Source: Chryseobacterium defluvii
Lineage (GTDB): Bacteria; Bacteroidota; Bacteroidia; Flavobacteriales; Weeksellaceae
Length of the DNA: 64,000 nt
NCBI RefSeq assembly: GCF_003634775.1
Contig: NZ_RBXB01000002.1
Location: forward strand, 248,001-312,000
Reading direction: 5' to 3'
Both the position numbers and the translations under genes were made by a program. The notes under the pieces were generated by a model. The model saw nothing but the letters and a program-made list of their open reading frames with translations. It had not been told where the DNA came from and ran no database searches. Positions within the stretch are counted from its first letter, which is position 1, and each line of letters opens with the position of its first letter. Shown here piece after piece: positions 16,193 to 24,194 of the stretch.

Positions 16193-16699
16193 ATGAAAAA
16201 GAAGATCTTTTTACTGGGTTTGATTTCCCTTTTTGGAATAATGAATGCACAGAGAGTACAGAAAGGAGAAGCTCAGATAAATGCAGGAATCGGATTCTCA
16301 AACGGATGGGGAATGCCTATTTATGCAGGGTTTGATTATGGGATCCACAATGATATTACGGTAGGTGCCGAAGCAAGCTTTACTACTGAAAAATACACAG
16401 GTGATATCAAGGGGACCTGGTTTGGAATCGGAGTGAATGGAAACTATCATTTTAATACCCTTTTTAAAATACCGAATAAGTGGGATATCTATGCGGGAGT
16501 AACCTTAGCTTATAATTCATTCTCTTATAAGTATAACGGATCTGATTATGATTATTTCGGAGGCGAATCTTCAGGAGTTGGTTTTGCGGGGCAAGCCGGA
16601 GCAAGATATTATTTCACAGACCATTTCGGAGTGAATGTGGAGTTCGGAGGCGGAACGATAGCTTCCGGAGGAAAGGCGGGAATAACCTATAAATTTTAA
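16193..16699 (+). CDS. Outer-membrane beta-barrel protein, unknown function
   Basis: Protein of 168 aa with a Sec signal peptide ending at about MNAQ (residue 19). The mature part consists of alternating hydrophobic and polar strands rich in Gly and aromatic residues and ends in an aromatic residue (GITYKF), typical of small outer-membrane barrels of about 8 strands. It is transcribed away from the NarL-type two-component pair from a good promoter. Specific function is unknown. Confidence 0.75.
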   Translation: MKKKIFLLGLISLFGIMNAQRVQKGEAQINAGIGFSNGWGMPIYAGFDYGIHNDITVGAEASFTTEKYTGDIKGTWFGIGVNGNYHFNTLFKIPNKWDIYAGVTLAYNSFSYKYNGSDYDYFGGESSGVGFAGQAGARYYFTDHFGVNVEFGGGTIASGGKAGITYKF

Positions 16700-16722
16700 T
16701 CAGTTACATACTAAAACCAAAT

Positions 16723-16776
16723 ATGAAAAAAATTAACATACACCAATCATTCAGATATGCTTTTATTTTTTATTAA
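16723..16776 (+). CDS. Possible 17-aa leader peptide
   Basis: The ORF encodes MKKINIHQSFRYAFIFY, starting 24 nt after the beta-barrel gene and ending in TAA. It is rich in Phe, Tyr and Ile towards its end and is followed about 125 nt later by a hairpin with a T-tract, which is the arrangement of an amino-acid attenuator. However, no plus-strand operon follows: tyrS lies downstream in the opposite direction. It could be a relic, an sRNA, or chance. Translation is unproven. Confidence 0.25.
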   Translation: MKKINIHQSFRYAFIFY

Positions 16777-16900
16777 CGGTATTATTCTTAGATATTACGC
16801 CATGATGCAGCGATGATGATAATAGCACAAGCCACAAAGTGGTTGATAATACATAGCAGCTTATACAGATTTCTACTTTTAAAAAATGATAACTTTCTCA

Positions 16901-16934
16901 AAAGCCGTGAAGCTATCCGCACGGCTTTTTTTAC
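16901..16934 (+). terminator. Rho-independent terminator
   Basis: The stem AAAGCCGT/ACGGCTTT with a 12-nt loop is followed by a run of T. It ends transcripts from the outer-membrane protein gene or from the leader-like ORF. Confidence 0.8.
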
Positions 16935-16987
16935 TTGAATTGATTTTCAACAATGAAGTAGTTTTTTCATGCGGTTAATTTTGTATT

Positions 16988-17026
16988 AAAAAAAGAAAGA
17001 CACCTTGATAATCAAGGTGGCTTTCT
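16988..17026 (-). terminator. Rho-independent terminator after tyrS
   Basis: On the minus strand, GAAAGCCACCTTGA pairs with TCAAGGTGTCTTTC and is followed by a T-tract, 28 nt beyond the tyrS stop. Confidence 0.85.
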
Positions 17027-17053
17027 CATATAATGATATTGTTTGAAGTCTGT

Positions 17054-18349
17054 TTACTGAACTTTAATGATAAAATAACTTTTCTTGCCTTTCTGAAGCA
17101 ATAAAAACGTACCGTCAATCAGGTCATTTTCATTGGCCGTGAAGGTGTCGTTCACTTTTTGTTTGTTTACAGAAATCGCATTTCCTTTTATTTCCCTCTG
17201 GGCTTCGCTTTTAGATTTTAAAAAGCCAGACTTTTCAGAAAGGAGATCAATAATGTTTACTCCCAATACATCTGCTTTGGTAATTTCTTTTTGAGGAACT
17301 CCATCAAATACTTCCAAAAAAGTTTCCTCATCAAGGCTTATAAGGTCTTCTGCGGTAGAACGTCCGAAAAGAATCTCAGAAGCTTTTAGAGCCTTTTCAT
17401 ATTCTTCCTTTCCATGAACCCAAACGGTAACCTCTTCGGCAAGTTTTCTTTGAAGTTTTCTCTCATGTGGAGCTGTTTTATGCTCTTCAATTAAGTCTTC
17501 AATCTCCTCTTTCCCTAAGAACGTATAGAACTTGATGAATCTTTCCGCGTCTTCATCTGTAGCGTTCAGCCAGAATTGATAAAATTTATAAGGAGAAGTT
17601 CTCTTTTTATCCAGCCAGTAGTTTTCACCGCTTTCAGATTTTCCGAACTTGGAACCGTCTGCTTTAGTGATCAAAGGTACAGTGAGTGCAAATGCTTCAC
17701 CCTGAGCTTTTCTTCTGATCAATTCCGTTCCGGTAGTAATATTTCCCCACTGGTCAGAACCTCCCATCTGAAGTTTCACATTATTATTCTGGTATAAATG
17801 AAGAAAATCGTACCCCTGGATAAGCTGGTAAGTAAATTCCGTAAAGCTCATTCCTTCTGCGCCGCCTTCACCCGTAAGTCTCTTTTTCACAGAATCCTTG
17901 GACATCATATAGTTGACCGTAATGTTTTTACCAACATTTTTGGCAAAATCCAGGAATGAAAAATTCTTCATCCAGTCGTAGTTGTTTACCAGTTCCGCTT
18001 TATTCGGCTCATTTCCCTCAAAATTCAAAAATCTTGAAAGCTGGTTTTTCAGACAGTCTACATAATGAAGCAACGTAGCTTCATCCAAAAGATTTCTTTC
18101 TGCGGATTTTCCGGAAGGATCTCCGATCATACCGGTGGCACCTCCTACCAAAGCAATAGGTTTGTGGCCATGTTGCTGAAAGTGCGCTAAAATTTTTATC
18201 TGAATAAGACTTCCGATATGCAAAGAATCAGCCGTTGGATCGAAACCAATATACGCGGTAGTTACCTCTTTATTCAGTTGCTCATCAGTTCCGGGCATCA
18301 TATCGGCAAAAAGACCACGCCATTTTAGTTCTTCAATAAAGGAATTCAT
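17054..18349 (-). CDS. tyrS: Tyrosyl-tRNA synthetase
   Basis: Class I aminoacyl-tRNA synthetase of 431 aa, the normal bacterial length. The HIGH-like motif is ADSLHIGSL at about residue 40, the KMSKS-like motif is KFGKS at about 230, and GGSDQWGNI is the tyrosine-binding region. The last 70 residues form an S4 RNA-binding domain. It attaches Tyr to tRNA-Tyr in the cytoplasm. It is monocistronic, with its own promoter at 18377-18408 and a terminator. Confidence 0.97.
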   Translation of the reverse strand: MNSFIEELKWRGLFADMMPGTDEQLNKEVTTAYIGFDPTADSLHIGSLIQIKILAHFQQHGHKPIALVGGATGMIGDPSGKSAERNLLDEATLLHYVDCLKNQLSRFLNFEGNEPNKAELVNNYDWMKNFSFLDFAKNVGKNITVNYMMSKDSVKKRLTGEGGAEGMSFTEFTYQLIQGYDFLHLYQNNNVKLQMGGSDQWGNITTGTELIRRKAQGEAFALTVPLITKADGSKFGKSESGENYWLDKKRTSPYKFYQFWLNATDEDAERFIKFYTFLGKEEIEDLIEEHKTAPHERKLQRKLAEEVTVWVHGKEEYEKALKASEILFGRSTAEDLISLDEETFLEVFDGVPQKEITKADVLGVNIIDLLSEKSGFLKSKSEAQREIKGNAISVNKQKVNDTFTANENDLIDGTFLLLQKGKKSYFIIKVQ

Positions 18350-18376
18350 TTATATTTTCTTTACAATTTAACGGTG

Positions 18377-18408
18377 CAAAGATAGTAAATTCAGAGGTAT
18401 GAGCACAA
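18377..18408 (-). promoter_or_regulatory. tyrS promoter
   Basis: On the minus strand TTG (18406-18408) and TATCTTTG (18377-18384) are spaced by 21 nt. The ATG follows 27 nt downstream of the -7 element. Confidence 0.6.
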
Positions 18409-18544
18409 AAGGTAAAAAGCAAAACGGGATAATAGCAAAAACTTCATCGCTATGAATCATATTTTATGAATGCCAAGCCTGTTATTACCTGTTTTTTATA
18501 TGGTAGAGATAGGTAAGGAGCAATAAAGCTCAATATTTGGTCCT

Positions 18545-18575
18545 TTGCAGTTTTGCCTAAAATAAATTATATTTG
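18545..18575 (+). promoter_or_regulatory. Promoter of the ECF sigma factor gene
   Basis: TTG at 18545-18547 and TATATTTG at 18568-18575 are separated by 20 nt. The ATG at 18582 begins only 6 nt after the -7 element, so the mRNA would be leaderless or nearly so. Confidence 0.5.
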
Positions 18576-18581
18576 TTAGTA

Positions 18582-19142
18582 ATGAACGAAGAACAACTAT
18601 TTTTGCTCATCCAGAGAGCAAAGGATAAAGACCAGAAAGCCCAAACGAAACTCATTAATATTTTTTGGGTGGATGTATTTTCTTTTGTCATGAAAAAAGT
18701 GAGGGATGAAAATGATGCTGATGAAATTACCGTGAATGTTTTTTCCAAAGTCTTATCCAAACTGGATATGTATGATCTGCATTTCCAGTTCAAAACCTGG
18801 ATTCTCACCATTGCCCAGAATACAGTTATCGATTTCTGGAGAAAAAGAAGCAGGGAAAACCAGGATACTACCGAGAATCTTGAAGAGGTGAAAAATCAGT
18901 ATGCAAAATCTCCGGAGGAACTGATGATTTCTGAAGAAGAACAAAAAAAGATCATCAAAACAATCGAATCTTTAGATGCTAATTACCAGGATATTATAAA
19001 GCTGAGGTTTTTCGAAGAAAAAAGCATCAAAGAAATTGCCGATGAGTTGGGGATTTCCGTTGCCAATACCAAAGTAAGGGTGATGCGTGCCAAAAAAGTC
19101 TTGGCAGAATTGTTGAAGAATAATGAGTTTGAAGAGGATTAA
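18582..19142 (+). CDS. RNA polymerase sigma factor, sigma-70/ECF family
   Basis: ECF-type sigma factor of about 186 aa from the ATG at 18582; an in-frame TTG at 18573 lies inside the promoter element and is unlikely to be used. Region 2 has DVFSFVMKKVRDENDADEI and FKTWILTIAQNTVIDFWRK (-10 recognition). Region 4 has LDANYQDIIKLRFFEEKSIK followed by a helix-turn-helix. No anti-sigma factor or TonB-linked receptor gene adjoins it; the next gene is on the opposite strand. Target regulon unknown. Confidence 0.9.
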   Translation: MNEEQLFLLIQRAKDKDQKAQTKLINIFWVDVFSFVMKKVRDENDADEITVNVFSKVLSKLDMYDLHFQFKTWILTIAQNTVIDFWRKRSRENQDTTENLEEVKNQYAKSPEELMISEEEQKKIIKTIESLDANYQDIIKLRFFEEKSIKEIADELGISVANTKVRVMRAKKVLAELLKNNEFEED

Positions 19143-19202
19143 TAAAGTTTATCAGGATTTAAGTTTACTATCTCATTGTCTTATCATTCCTTACAAGTTT
19201 AA

Positions 19203-19841
19203 TTAGATATAAATCTCTGCTTTTGTCTTTGGTAAAACGATTTTTCTTTGATCTTCCTGGTTTCTGTTTTGCAGATTAATTTTTAACCCTTTTTTATTAT
19301 AGATTTCCTTTTGGGATTTTCCGTTACTGGGGTTAGTAGTATCTTCTACCTCCTTTTCATAAACCAGTTGCCCGGTAGAAAGGTTGAAATCTACATCTAC
19401 CCAATAATCTCCGGGTCTGCCGTAAGAAGAAGAGTGACCAATCAGTTCAAAATGTCCGTTCTGAAACCTGTATTTATCTGTATAGCCCCATTTCCAGCTG
19501 CTTCCGCCGGATTGGGAAATCATTAAGATGCCTTTTTCAATTTTCGTGTCTCCATAAGGATCACCCATCATTCCGCCGCCCTTACTTTCAAGAACAGCAT
19601 TTCTGGATTTTTCTAATACAGTCCATTTTCCGTTGACCATTTTTAAGATCTGGATTTCACGGATATTTCCTGTATCTGTAGTATCGTTCGTGTTATAGAC
19701 AATTACTTTTTCCGGAATTTTATCGCCGTCGAGATCTCCGTCTACCGTTTCAATAATTTCTGAACCTGCAGGCTGAAATTCTTTTTGAGCAAAACAAAAC
19801 GTACCGGATACTATAGATAAAAGGAAAAATAACTTCTTCAT
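19203..19841 (-). CDS. Secreted protein of unknown function
   Basis: Protein of 212 aa from the ATG at 19841, which starts the signal peptide MKKLFFLLSIVSGTFCFAQ; longer in-frame starts exist upstream. The mature protein begins with DGDLDGDKIPEKVIVYN, a Ca-binding-like D-x-D-x-D-G segment as in FG-GAP/VCBS-type repeats, followed by beta-rich sequence with SGGSSWKWGYTDKYRF. Similar secreted proteins are common in Bacteroidota without assigned roles. It stands alone between the sigma factor gene and lipA. Confidence 0.65.
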   Translation of the reverse strand: MKKLFFLLSIVSGTFCFAQKEFQPAGSEIIETVDGDLDGDKIPEKVIVYNTNDTTDTGNIREIQILKMVNGKWTVLEKSRNAVLESKGGGMMGDPYGDTKIEKGILMISQSGGSSWKWGYTDKYRFQNGHFELIGHSSSYGRPGDYWVDVDFNLSTGQLVYEKEVEDTTNPSNGKSQKEIYNKKGLKINLQNRNQEDQRKIVLPKTKAEIYI

Positions 19842-19934
19842 GGGATGTAAATTTGGTTGCATCAAATTTACGACTATATTTTAATTATCTGTTCCATCAA
19901 TTTTTCCATTAGATGGTTTCCATTAAAAAATCCT

Positions 19935-19942
19935 TAACTTTG
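19935..19942 (+). promoter_or_regulatory. Candidate -7 element of lipA
   Basis: TAACTTTG fits TAnnTTTG and lies 16 nt before the lipA ATG. No TTG is seen at the expected -33 distance. Confidence 0.4.
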
Positions 19943-19958
19943 ACCTTCAATTTTAGAA

Positions 19959-20825
19959 ATGGAAAATTCAGTTCAAGACACTACTGTTCAAAAACCAAAG
20001 TGGATCCGTGTAAAACTTCCTACAGGAAAGAATTACAGAGAATTAAGGACTTTGGTGGATAAATATAAATTAAACACCATTTGCCAGAGTGGAAGTTGCC
20101 CGAATATGGGCGAATGTTGGGGAGAGGGGACAGCCACCTTTATGATTTTGGGAAATATCTGTACCAGAAGTTGTGGATTTTGTGGAGTGAAAACCGGAAA
20201 ACCACTCGATGTAAATTGGGATGAGCCTGAAAAGGTAGCACGCTCCATTAAATTAATGAAGATAAAGCATGCGGTTCTTACGTCTGTAGACCGTGATGAT
20301 CTGAAAGATATGGGCTCTATTCTTTGGGGAGAAACCGTGAACGCCGTAAGAAGAATTTCTCCGGGAACTACAATGGAAACTCTTATTCCGGATTTTCAGG
20401 GGATTACCAAACACCTGGACAGATTGGTGGAAGTGGCTCCGGAAGTGATTTCTCATAATATGGAAACGGTAAAACGTTTAACCAGGGAGGTAAGAATCCA
20501 GGCCAAATATGAAAGAAGCCTTGAAGTGTTGAGGTATCTGAAAGAAGCAGGACAAAGAAGAACAAAAACAGGAGTAATGCTTGGATTGGGGGAAACCAGA
20601 GATGAAGTTTTCCAAACCATTGAAGACATCAGAAATGCCAATGTGGATGTCATTACACTGGGGCAATATCTTCAACCTACCAAAAAGCATTTGCCGGTGA
20701 AAAAATTCATTACTCCGGAAGAGTTCGATGAATTTGGAGATTTTGCAAGAAGCTTGGGCTTCAGACACGTTGAAAGTTCTCCTCTGGTAAGAAGCTCTTA
20801 TCACGCAGAAAAACATATTCATTAA
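19959..20825 (+). CDS. lipA: Lipoyl synthase
   Basis: Radical-SAM enzyme of 288 aa that inserts two sulfurs into octanoyl groups on lipoyl-dependent enzyme subunits. The auxiliary [4Fe-4S] cysteines are in [12 protein letters not shown] (residues about 42-53), and the radical-SAM motif is CTRSCGFC (about 68-75). Later motifs MLGLGET and [15 protein letters not shown] are typical of LipA, and the C-terminal Ser is in [12 protein letters not shown]. It is monocistronic with a terminator. lipB is not in the window. Confidence 0.97.
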   Translation: MENSVQDTTVQKPKWIRVKLPTGKNYRELRTLVDKYKLNTICQSGSCPNMGECWGEGTATFMILGNICTRSCGFCGVKTGKPLDVNWDEPEKVARSIKLMKIKHAVLTSVDRDDLKDMGSILWGETVNAVRRISPGTTMETLIPDFQGITKHLDRLVEVAPEVISHNMETVKRLTREVRIQAKYERSLEVLRYLKEAGQRRTKTGVMLGLGETRDEVFQTIEDIRNANVDVITLGQYLQPTKKHLPVKKFITPEEFDEFGDFARSLGFRHVESSPLVRSSYHAEKHIH

Positions 20826-20831
20826 AATACA

Positions 20832-20859
20832 GTCGCTCCGAATCGGAGCGATTTTTTTG
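20832..20859 (+). terminator. Rho-independent terminator after lipA
   Basis: The stem TCGCTCCG/CGGAGCGA with an AAT loop is followed by seven T residues. Confidence 0.85.
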
Positions 20860-20870
20860 AAGTATAGTGA

Positions 20871-21746
20871 TTAGAAATTATTTATTTCAATTGACCTGTC
20901 AATTTTATTCAAATGCTTTTTTCTGAACTCTGAAGGCGTTTCCCCCACATGCTGTTTGAATAGCTTATTAAAGTAAGATATGCTTTCAAAACCAACCTGA
21001 AAACAGACTTCCGTTATTGAAGATTCTTTTAATAAGAATATCCTGGCCTGATTGATCCTGTAATTATTCACGAAATCTGTGAAAGTCATATCGGTTTGCT
21101 TCTTAAAATACCGGCAAAAAGCGGGAGTGCTCAAACTTACAATTTTTGCAATCTCATTCACGTTAGGTTTTTTATCATAATTTTCATGGATGTAATCATA
21201 GATGGTCCCCATTCTGATCTTGTCATTCAGGAACCATTTTATTCGGGTATCTTCACTGTTGAGCTCTTTTACTTCTTCGGATTCTGCCAGAATTTGTAAA
21301 ATTTCGATCAATCCCAATAATGAGTCAATTGAACTCTTCTTTCTGAGGAGATGGAGCTTTTCCACGATCAGTTTTTTGGTTTCTCCATAAAATGATAAAC
21401 CCAGATAGGAACGTTCCAGAAGAAGCTTTATTTTTTCAAATTCAGGCACAGGAACAATAGTATTCTGAAGAAAATTTTCCCTCATTTGCAATACCATTTG
21501 CCAACATTCAGTCTGAATTCCATAATCAAAATTAAGATGGGGGACATTGGAGCCGATCAACAGGAGGTCACTTTCTGTAAATCCGGAAATATCTTTGCCA
21601 ATGTGTCGTATCCCGCTTACCGCTTCTACATATACCAGTTCTATTTCAGGATGATAATGCCAGAAAAAACAATTCTTTAAGGAAGGGGAGAAAAGCTTAA
21701 AAGACTTTCCGTCTTCAAACTCAATTATTTCTTTCTGGATTTTCAT
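20871..21746 (-). CDS. AraC family transcriptional regulator
   Basis: Regulator of 291 aa. The N-terminal cupin-like half has FFWHYHPEIELVYVE at about 28-42, and the C-terminal double helix-turn-helix spans about 185-285 (VNEIAKIVSLSTPAFCRYFK, then FQVGFESISYFNKLFKQHVG with the AraC signature). It is divergent from the MFS transporter gene across a 202-bp gap and probably controls it. The cupin residues suggest a small ligand; its identity cannot be read from the sequence. Confidence 0.9.
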   Translation of the reverse strand: MKIQKEIIEFEDGKSFKLFSPSLKNCFFWHYHPEIELVYVEAVSGIRHIGKDISGFTESDLLLIGSNVPHLNFDYGIQTECWQMVLQMRENFLQNTIVPVPEFEKIKLLLERSYLGLSFYGETKKLIVEKLHLLRKKSSIDSLLGLIEILQILAESEEVKELNSEDTRIKWFLNDKIRMGTIYDYIHENYDKKPNVNEIAKIVSLSTPAFCRYFKKQTDMTFTDFVNNYRINQARIFLLKESSITEVCFQVGFESISYFNKLFKQHVGETPSEFRKKHLNKIDRSIEINNF

Positions 21747-21948
21747 TTTGGTTCTATTTTAATGATTTAATAAACTAAAATTAATAATAAAGGTTAATAC
21801 AGAGCAAATTTAGATCATTCAAAGAGAAGTGAAAATCAATATTTCTCTCGATTTTTGCATTTCAAATGATATCTTGATGACAGATTCTGAATTTTTTCTA
21901 AAACTACCGGATCATCATCACTTTAGGAACTTTAAAATATAAAAAGGA

Positions 21949-23148
21949 ATGCTCGACAAAAGGATAATACCACTGGCTATTGGTGGTTTGGGGATCGGAA
22001 CTACAGAATTTACAATCATGGGGTTGCTTCCCGATATGGCAAAAACTTTACAGATTACAATTCCGGAAGCAGGGCATCTGATTTCCGCATATGCTTTGGG
22101 TGTTGTAATCGGGGCACCGATACTGATCGGGTACTCAGTCAAATTTCCGCCCAAGAGAGTCTTGATTGTACTGATGATTCTTTTTACATTGTTCAATGCC
22201 TTATCCGCTGTGGCACCTGATTATACCAGCATGCTGATCATCAGGTTTATGTCCGGATTACCTCATGGTGCATTTTTCGGAGTAGGAACCGTGGTTGCTT
22301 CAAGACTTGCCGGAAAAGGAAAAGAGGCTCTTTACATCTCTTTAATGTTTACCGGGCTCACAGTGGCCAATCTGGCCATGGTTCCGTTGGTTACTTATAT
22401 AGGGCATGCCTTTCACTGGCGTTGGTATTTCGCCATTGTGGCTGGTATTGGTGTACTGAGTTTATTATCTCTGAAACTCTGGCTTCCTGTGATGGAAACG
22501 AAAGAAGATGGTCATTTCCTGGAGGAACTGAAATTCCTTAAGCATAAACAGTCATGGCTGGTTTTATTGATCACTGCCATTGGATTTGGAGGCCTTTTCA
22601 CATGGTTTAGTTATATTACCCCTCTAATGACGGTCATTGCAGGGATTAAAAGCAGTCAGATGGCATACGTTATGATCCTCGCAGGAGGAGGTATGGTGGT
22701 GGGAAACCTGGCCGGAGGATTTTTATCGGATAAGTTAGGTCCTGAAAGAACATGCTGCCTGTTGCTCTTTTTGATGATGTCTTCCTTGGCCGGCGTTTAT
22801 TTTCTTTCGGCATATCAAAATATTGCTTTGGTGTTGACATTCATTTGCGGGGCATTATCCATGTCGGTTTCATCTCCCATTAATATCATGATGATGAAAG
22901 CGGCCCCGAAAAGTGAAATGATGGCGGCTGCTTTTATGCAGGCTGCTTTTAATATCGCTAATGCGATGGGTGCATTTTTAGGAGGAATTCCTCTGGAATA
23001 TGGATTGTCGTTCAATTATCCTGCATTGGTAGGGGTGGGAATGACTTTTATAGGATTGATGATCAGCATCCGGTATATGTATCTGTACAGAAACATAAAT
23101 GAGGGTGTAGAGGAAATATTAGGGGATTATGTCTCCTGCGATCAATAA
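21949..23148 (+). CDS. MFS transporter (AraJ-like sugar/drug efflux family)
   Basis: Inner-membrane protein of 399 aa with about 12 membrane helices. It starts LAIGGLGIGTTEFTIMGLLP, typical of the AraJ/YdhP efflux branch of the major facilitator superfamily, and has the GFLSDKLGPER loop between helices 8 and 9. The divergent AraC-type regulator suggests inducible export of a small molecule. It ends at a strong bidirectional hairpin. Confidence 0.9.
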   Translation: MLDKRIIPLAIGGLGIGTTEFTIMGLLPDMAKTLQITIPEAGHLISAYALGVVIGAPILIGYSVKFPPKRVLIVLMILFTLFNALSAVAPDYTSMLIIRFMSGLPHGAFFGVGTVVASRLAGKGKEALYISLMFTGLTVANLAMVPLVTYIGHAFHWRWYFAIVAGIGVLSLLSLKLWLPVMETKEDGHFLEELKFLKHKQSWLVLLITAIGFGGLFTWFSYITPLMTVIAGIKSSQMAYVMILAGGGMVVGNLAGGFLSDKLGPERTCCLLLFLMMSSLAGVYFLSAYQNIALVLTFICGALSMSVSSPINIMMMKAAPKSEMMAAAFMQAAFNIANAMGAFLGGIPLEYGLSFNYPALVGVGMTFIGLMISIRYMYLYRNINEGVEEILGDYVSCDQ

Positions 23149-23182
23149 AAAGACGGCCTCCGCAAGGAGGCCGTCTTTTTTG
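23147..23182 (+). terminator. Bidirectional terminator between the MFS and lectin genes
   Basis: The perfect stem AAAAGACGGCCTCC/GGAGGCCGTCTTTT with a GCAA tetraloop is followed by T. It lies between convergent genes and can serve both strands. Confidence 0.9.
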
Positions 23183-23193
23183 TGTACATTCGT

Positions 23194-23538
23194 TTAGAAT
23201 TTGAATACACAGCCGCAAACGCTCATTTTACCTTCCACAACGGTTGTCCATTGTCCGTTCCAGGTACCACCGTAAGAGGCACAAATGGCAGGACAGACCG
23301 CTTTAGCATCCTCATCGCTCCAGATAGGGCCTGCCAGGACATCCAACGCATATTCTGAGCTCCCGGTTGGTTGTGTACTATATTCTACTTCTATAACACT
23401 CATTTCTCCCTCTACAATGGTTGACCATTGTCCGGTAAATTTTCCTAAATGTGCCGCAGCAATGCGACCTCCTAATTTTTGTGCTTCATCATTGTTCCAA
23501 AGTGGTCCTGCAATGATGTTGATTTTGAATGTTGACAT
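23194..23538 (-). CDS. MVL-type mannan-binding lectin (two tandem domains)
   Basis: Protein of 114 aa from the ATG at 23538 (MSTFKINIIAGPLW), almost the size of Microcystis viridis lectin MVL. Two homologous repeats are visible: residues about 5-55 with AGPLWNNDEAQKLG and FTGQWSTIVEGEMSVIEVEY, and about 62-114 with AGPIWSDEDAKAV and WNGQWTTVVEGKMSV. MVL binds branched oligomannosides. There is no signal peptide, so it is cytoplasmic or released by lysis. The second repeat has two Cys pairs (CPAIC, CGC) that I do not recall in MVL. It follows the SpoIIAA-like gene on the same strand but a hairpin separates them. Confidence 0.88.
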   Translation of the reverse strand: MSTFKINIIAGPLWNNDEAQKLGGRIAAAHLGKFTGQWSTIVEGEMSVIEVEYSTQPTGSSEYALDVLAGPIWSDEDAKAVCPAICASYGGTWNGQWTTVVEGKMSVCGCVFKF

Positions 23539-23648
23539 GATGTAAAATTTTATGTTGGTTAACATTACAAATGTATTCACTATATAGGGAAATATATAGA
23601 GTAGAAAACACCAAATTGGTTATTAGGTATTTATACGGCAGAAATAAA

Positions 23649-23685
23649 AAAACTGTCTCCTGTGGTATCACAGGAGACAGTTTTT
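23649..23685 (-). terminator. Terminator after the SpoIIAA-like gene
   Basis: The perfect stem AACTGTCTCCTGTG/CACAGGAGACAGTT with a GTAT loop has T-tracts on both strands. It lies just past the SpoIIAA-like stop codon. Confidence 0.85.
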
Positions 23686-23706
23686 CCTCTTTATTTAAAT
23701 TGTTTA

Positions 23707-24087
23707 CTATGCCTCAACTTCATCGCCGTTTTTACACCAGTAAAGGGCGTTGTACAAGTTTTCTTTCGGAAAAGATTTGAATTCGCCGGGCATTAAAACA
23801 CTGAAAATATCAGTGAAGTTCTGCACTCCCTCTTTGTCTGTGACAATGGCAGTGCGGTTCCACTTTATTAAATTCTTCAACCCTAAAAGCGCATCCTGCA
23901 GCCAGGCTCCCATCGTAAAATTACTCAGGTCTGTATCCAGATAAAGTAAGTAATTAAGCTCTTCAAATTCGTCTACTTTAGCTTTTACATGAGGGATAAC
24001 AACATTTTCAAAATCCTCTTTAGTTACTTCACCAGTTGCGTTGAAAGCCGCAACATTTTCCGGTGCTTCAGGAATAATCGTAATCAT
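23707..24087 (-). CDS. SpoIIAA-like / STAS domain protein
   Basis: Cytoplasmic protein of 126 aa. The pattern VAAFNATGEVTKEDFENVVIP, then a central strand YLLYLDTDLSNFTMGAW and a helix plus strand around KWNRTAIVTDKEGVQ, fits the SpoIIAA-like (DUF3478-type) subgroup of STAS folds, related to SEC14-like modules. Members often occur singly in Bacteroidota and may bind lipids or small ligands. Family is likely; role is unknown. It is separated from the lectin gene by a strong terminator. Confidence 0.8.
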   Translation of the reverse strand: MITIIPEAPENVAAFNATGEVTKEDFENVVIPHVKAKVDEFEELNYLLYLDTDLSNFTMGAWLQDALLGLKNLIKWNRTAIVTDKEGVQNFTDIFSVLMPGEFKSFPKENLYNALYWCKNGDEVEA

Positions 24088-24194
24088 AGTCTAATATTTA
24101 ATGTGGTTGCATTGAAAAAACAGCAATAATTAAACCATAAATTAATGAAAAATCGTTAAAAAAGTTATAAATATTATCTATTTTAGTATAAAAT

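Larger units (their letters stand above)
16700..17053. other. 354-bp gene-poor gap with a small leader-like ORF and two terminators
   Basis: This gap holds a 17-codon ORF at 16723-16776, a strong plus-strand hairpin terminator at 16901 and a minus-strand terminator for tyrS at 16988. A short reading frame encoding ILRYYAMMQR also lies at about 16785-16816 in another frame. No structural gene follows the hairpin on the plus strand. Confidence 0.6.

Noticed and set aside
16785..16816. Second short peptide frame ending ILRYYAMMQR
   Set aside because: It has no clear start codon of its own and overlaps no supported signal. It is mentioned only as part of the leader-like element.
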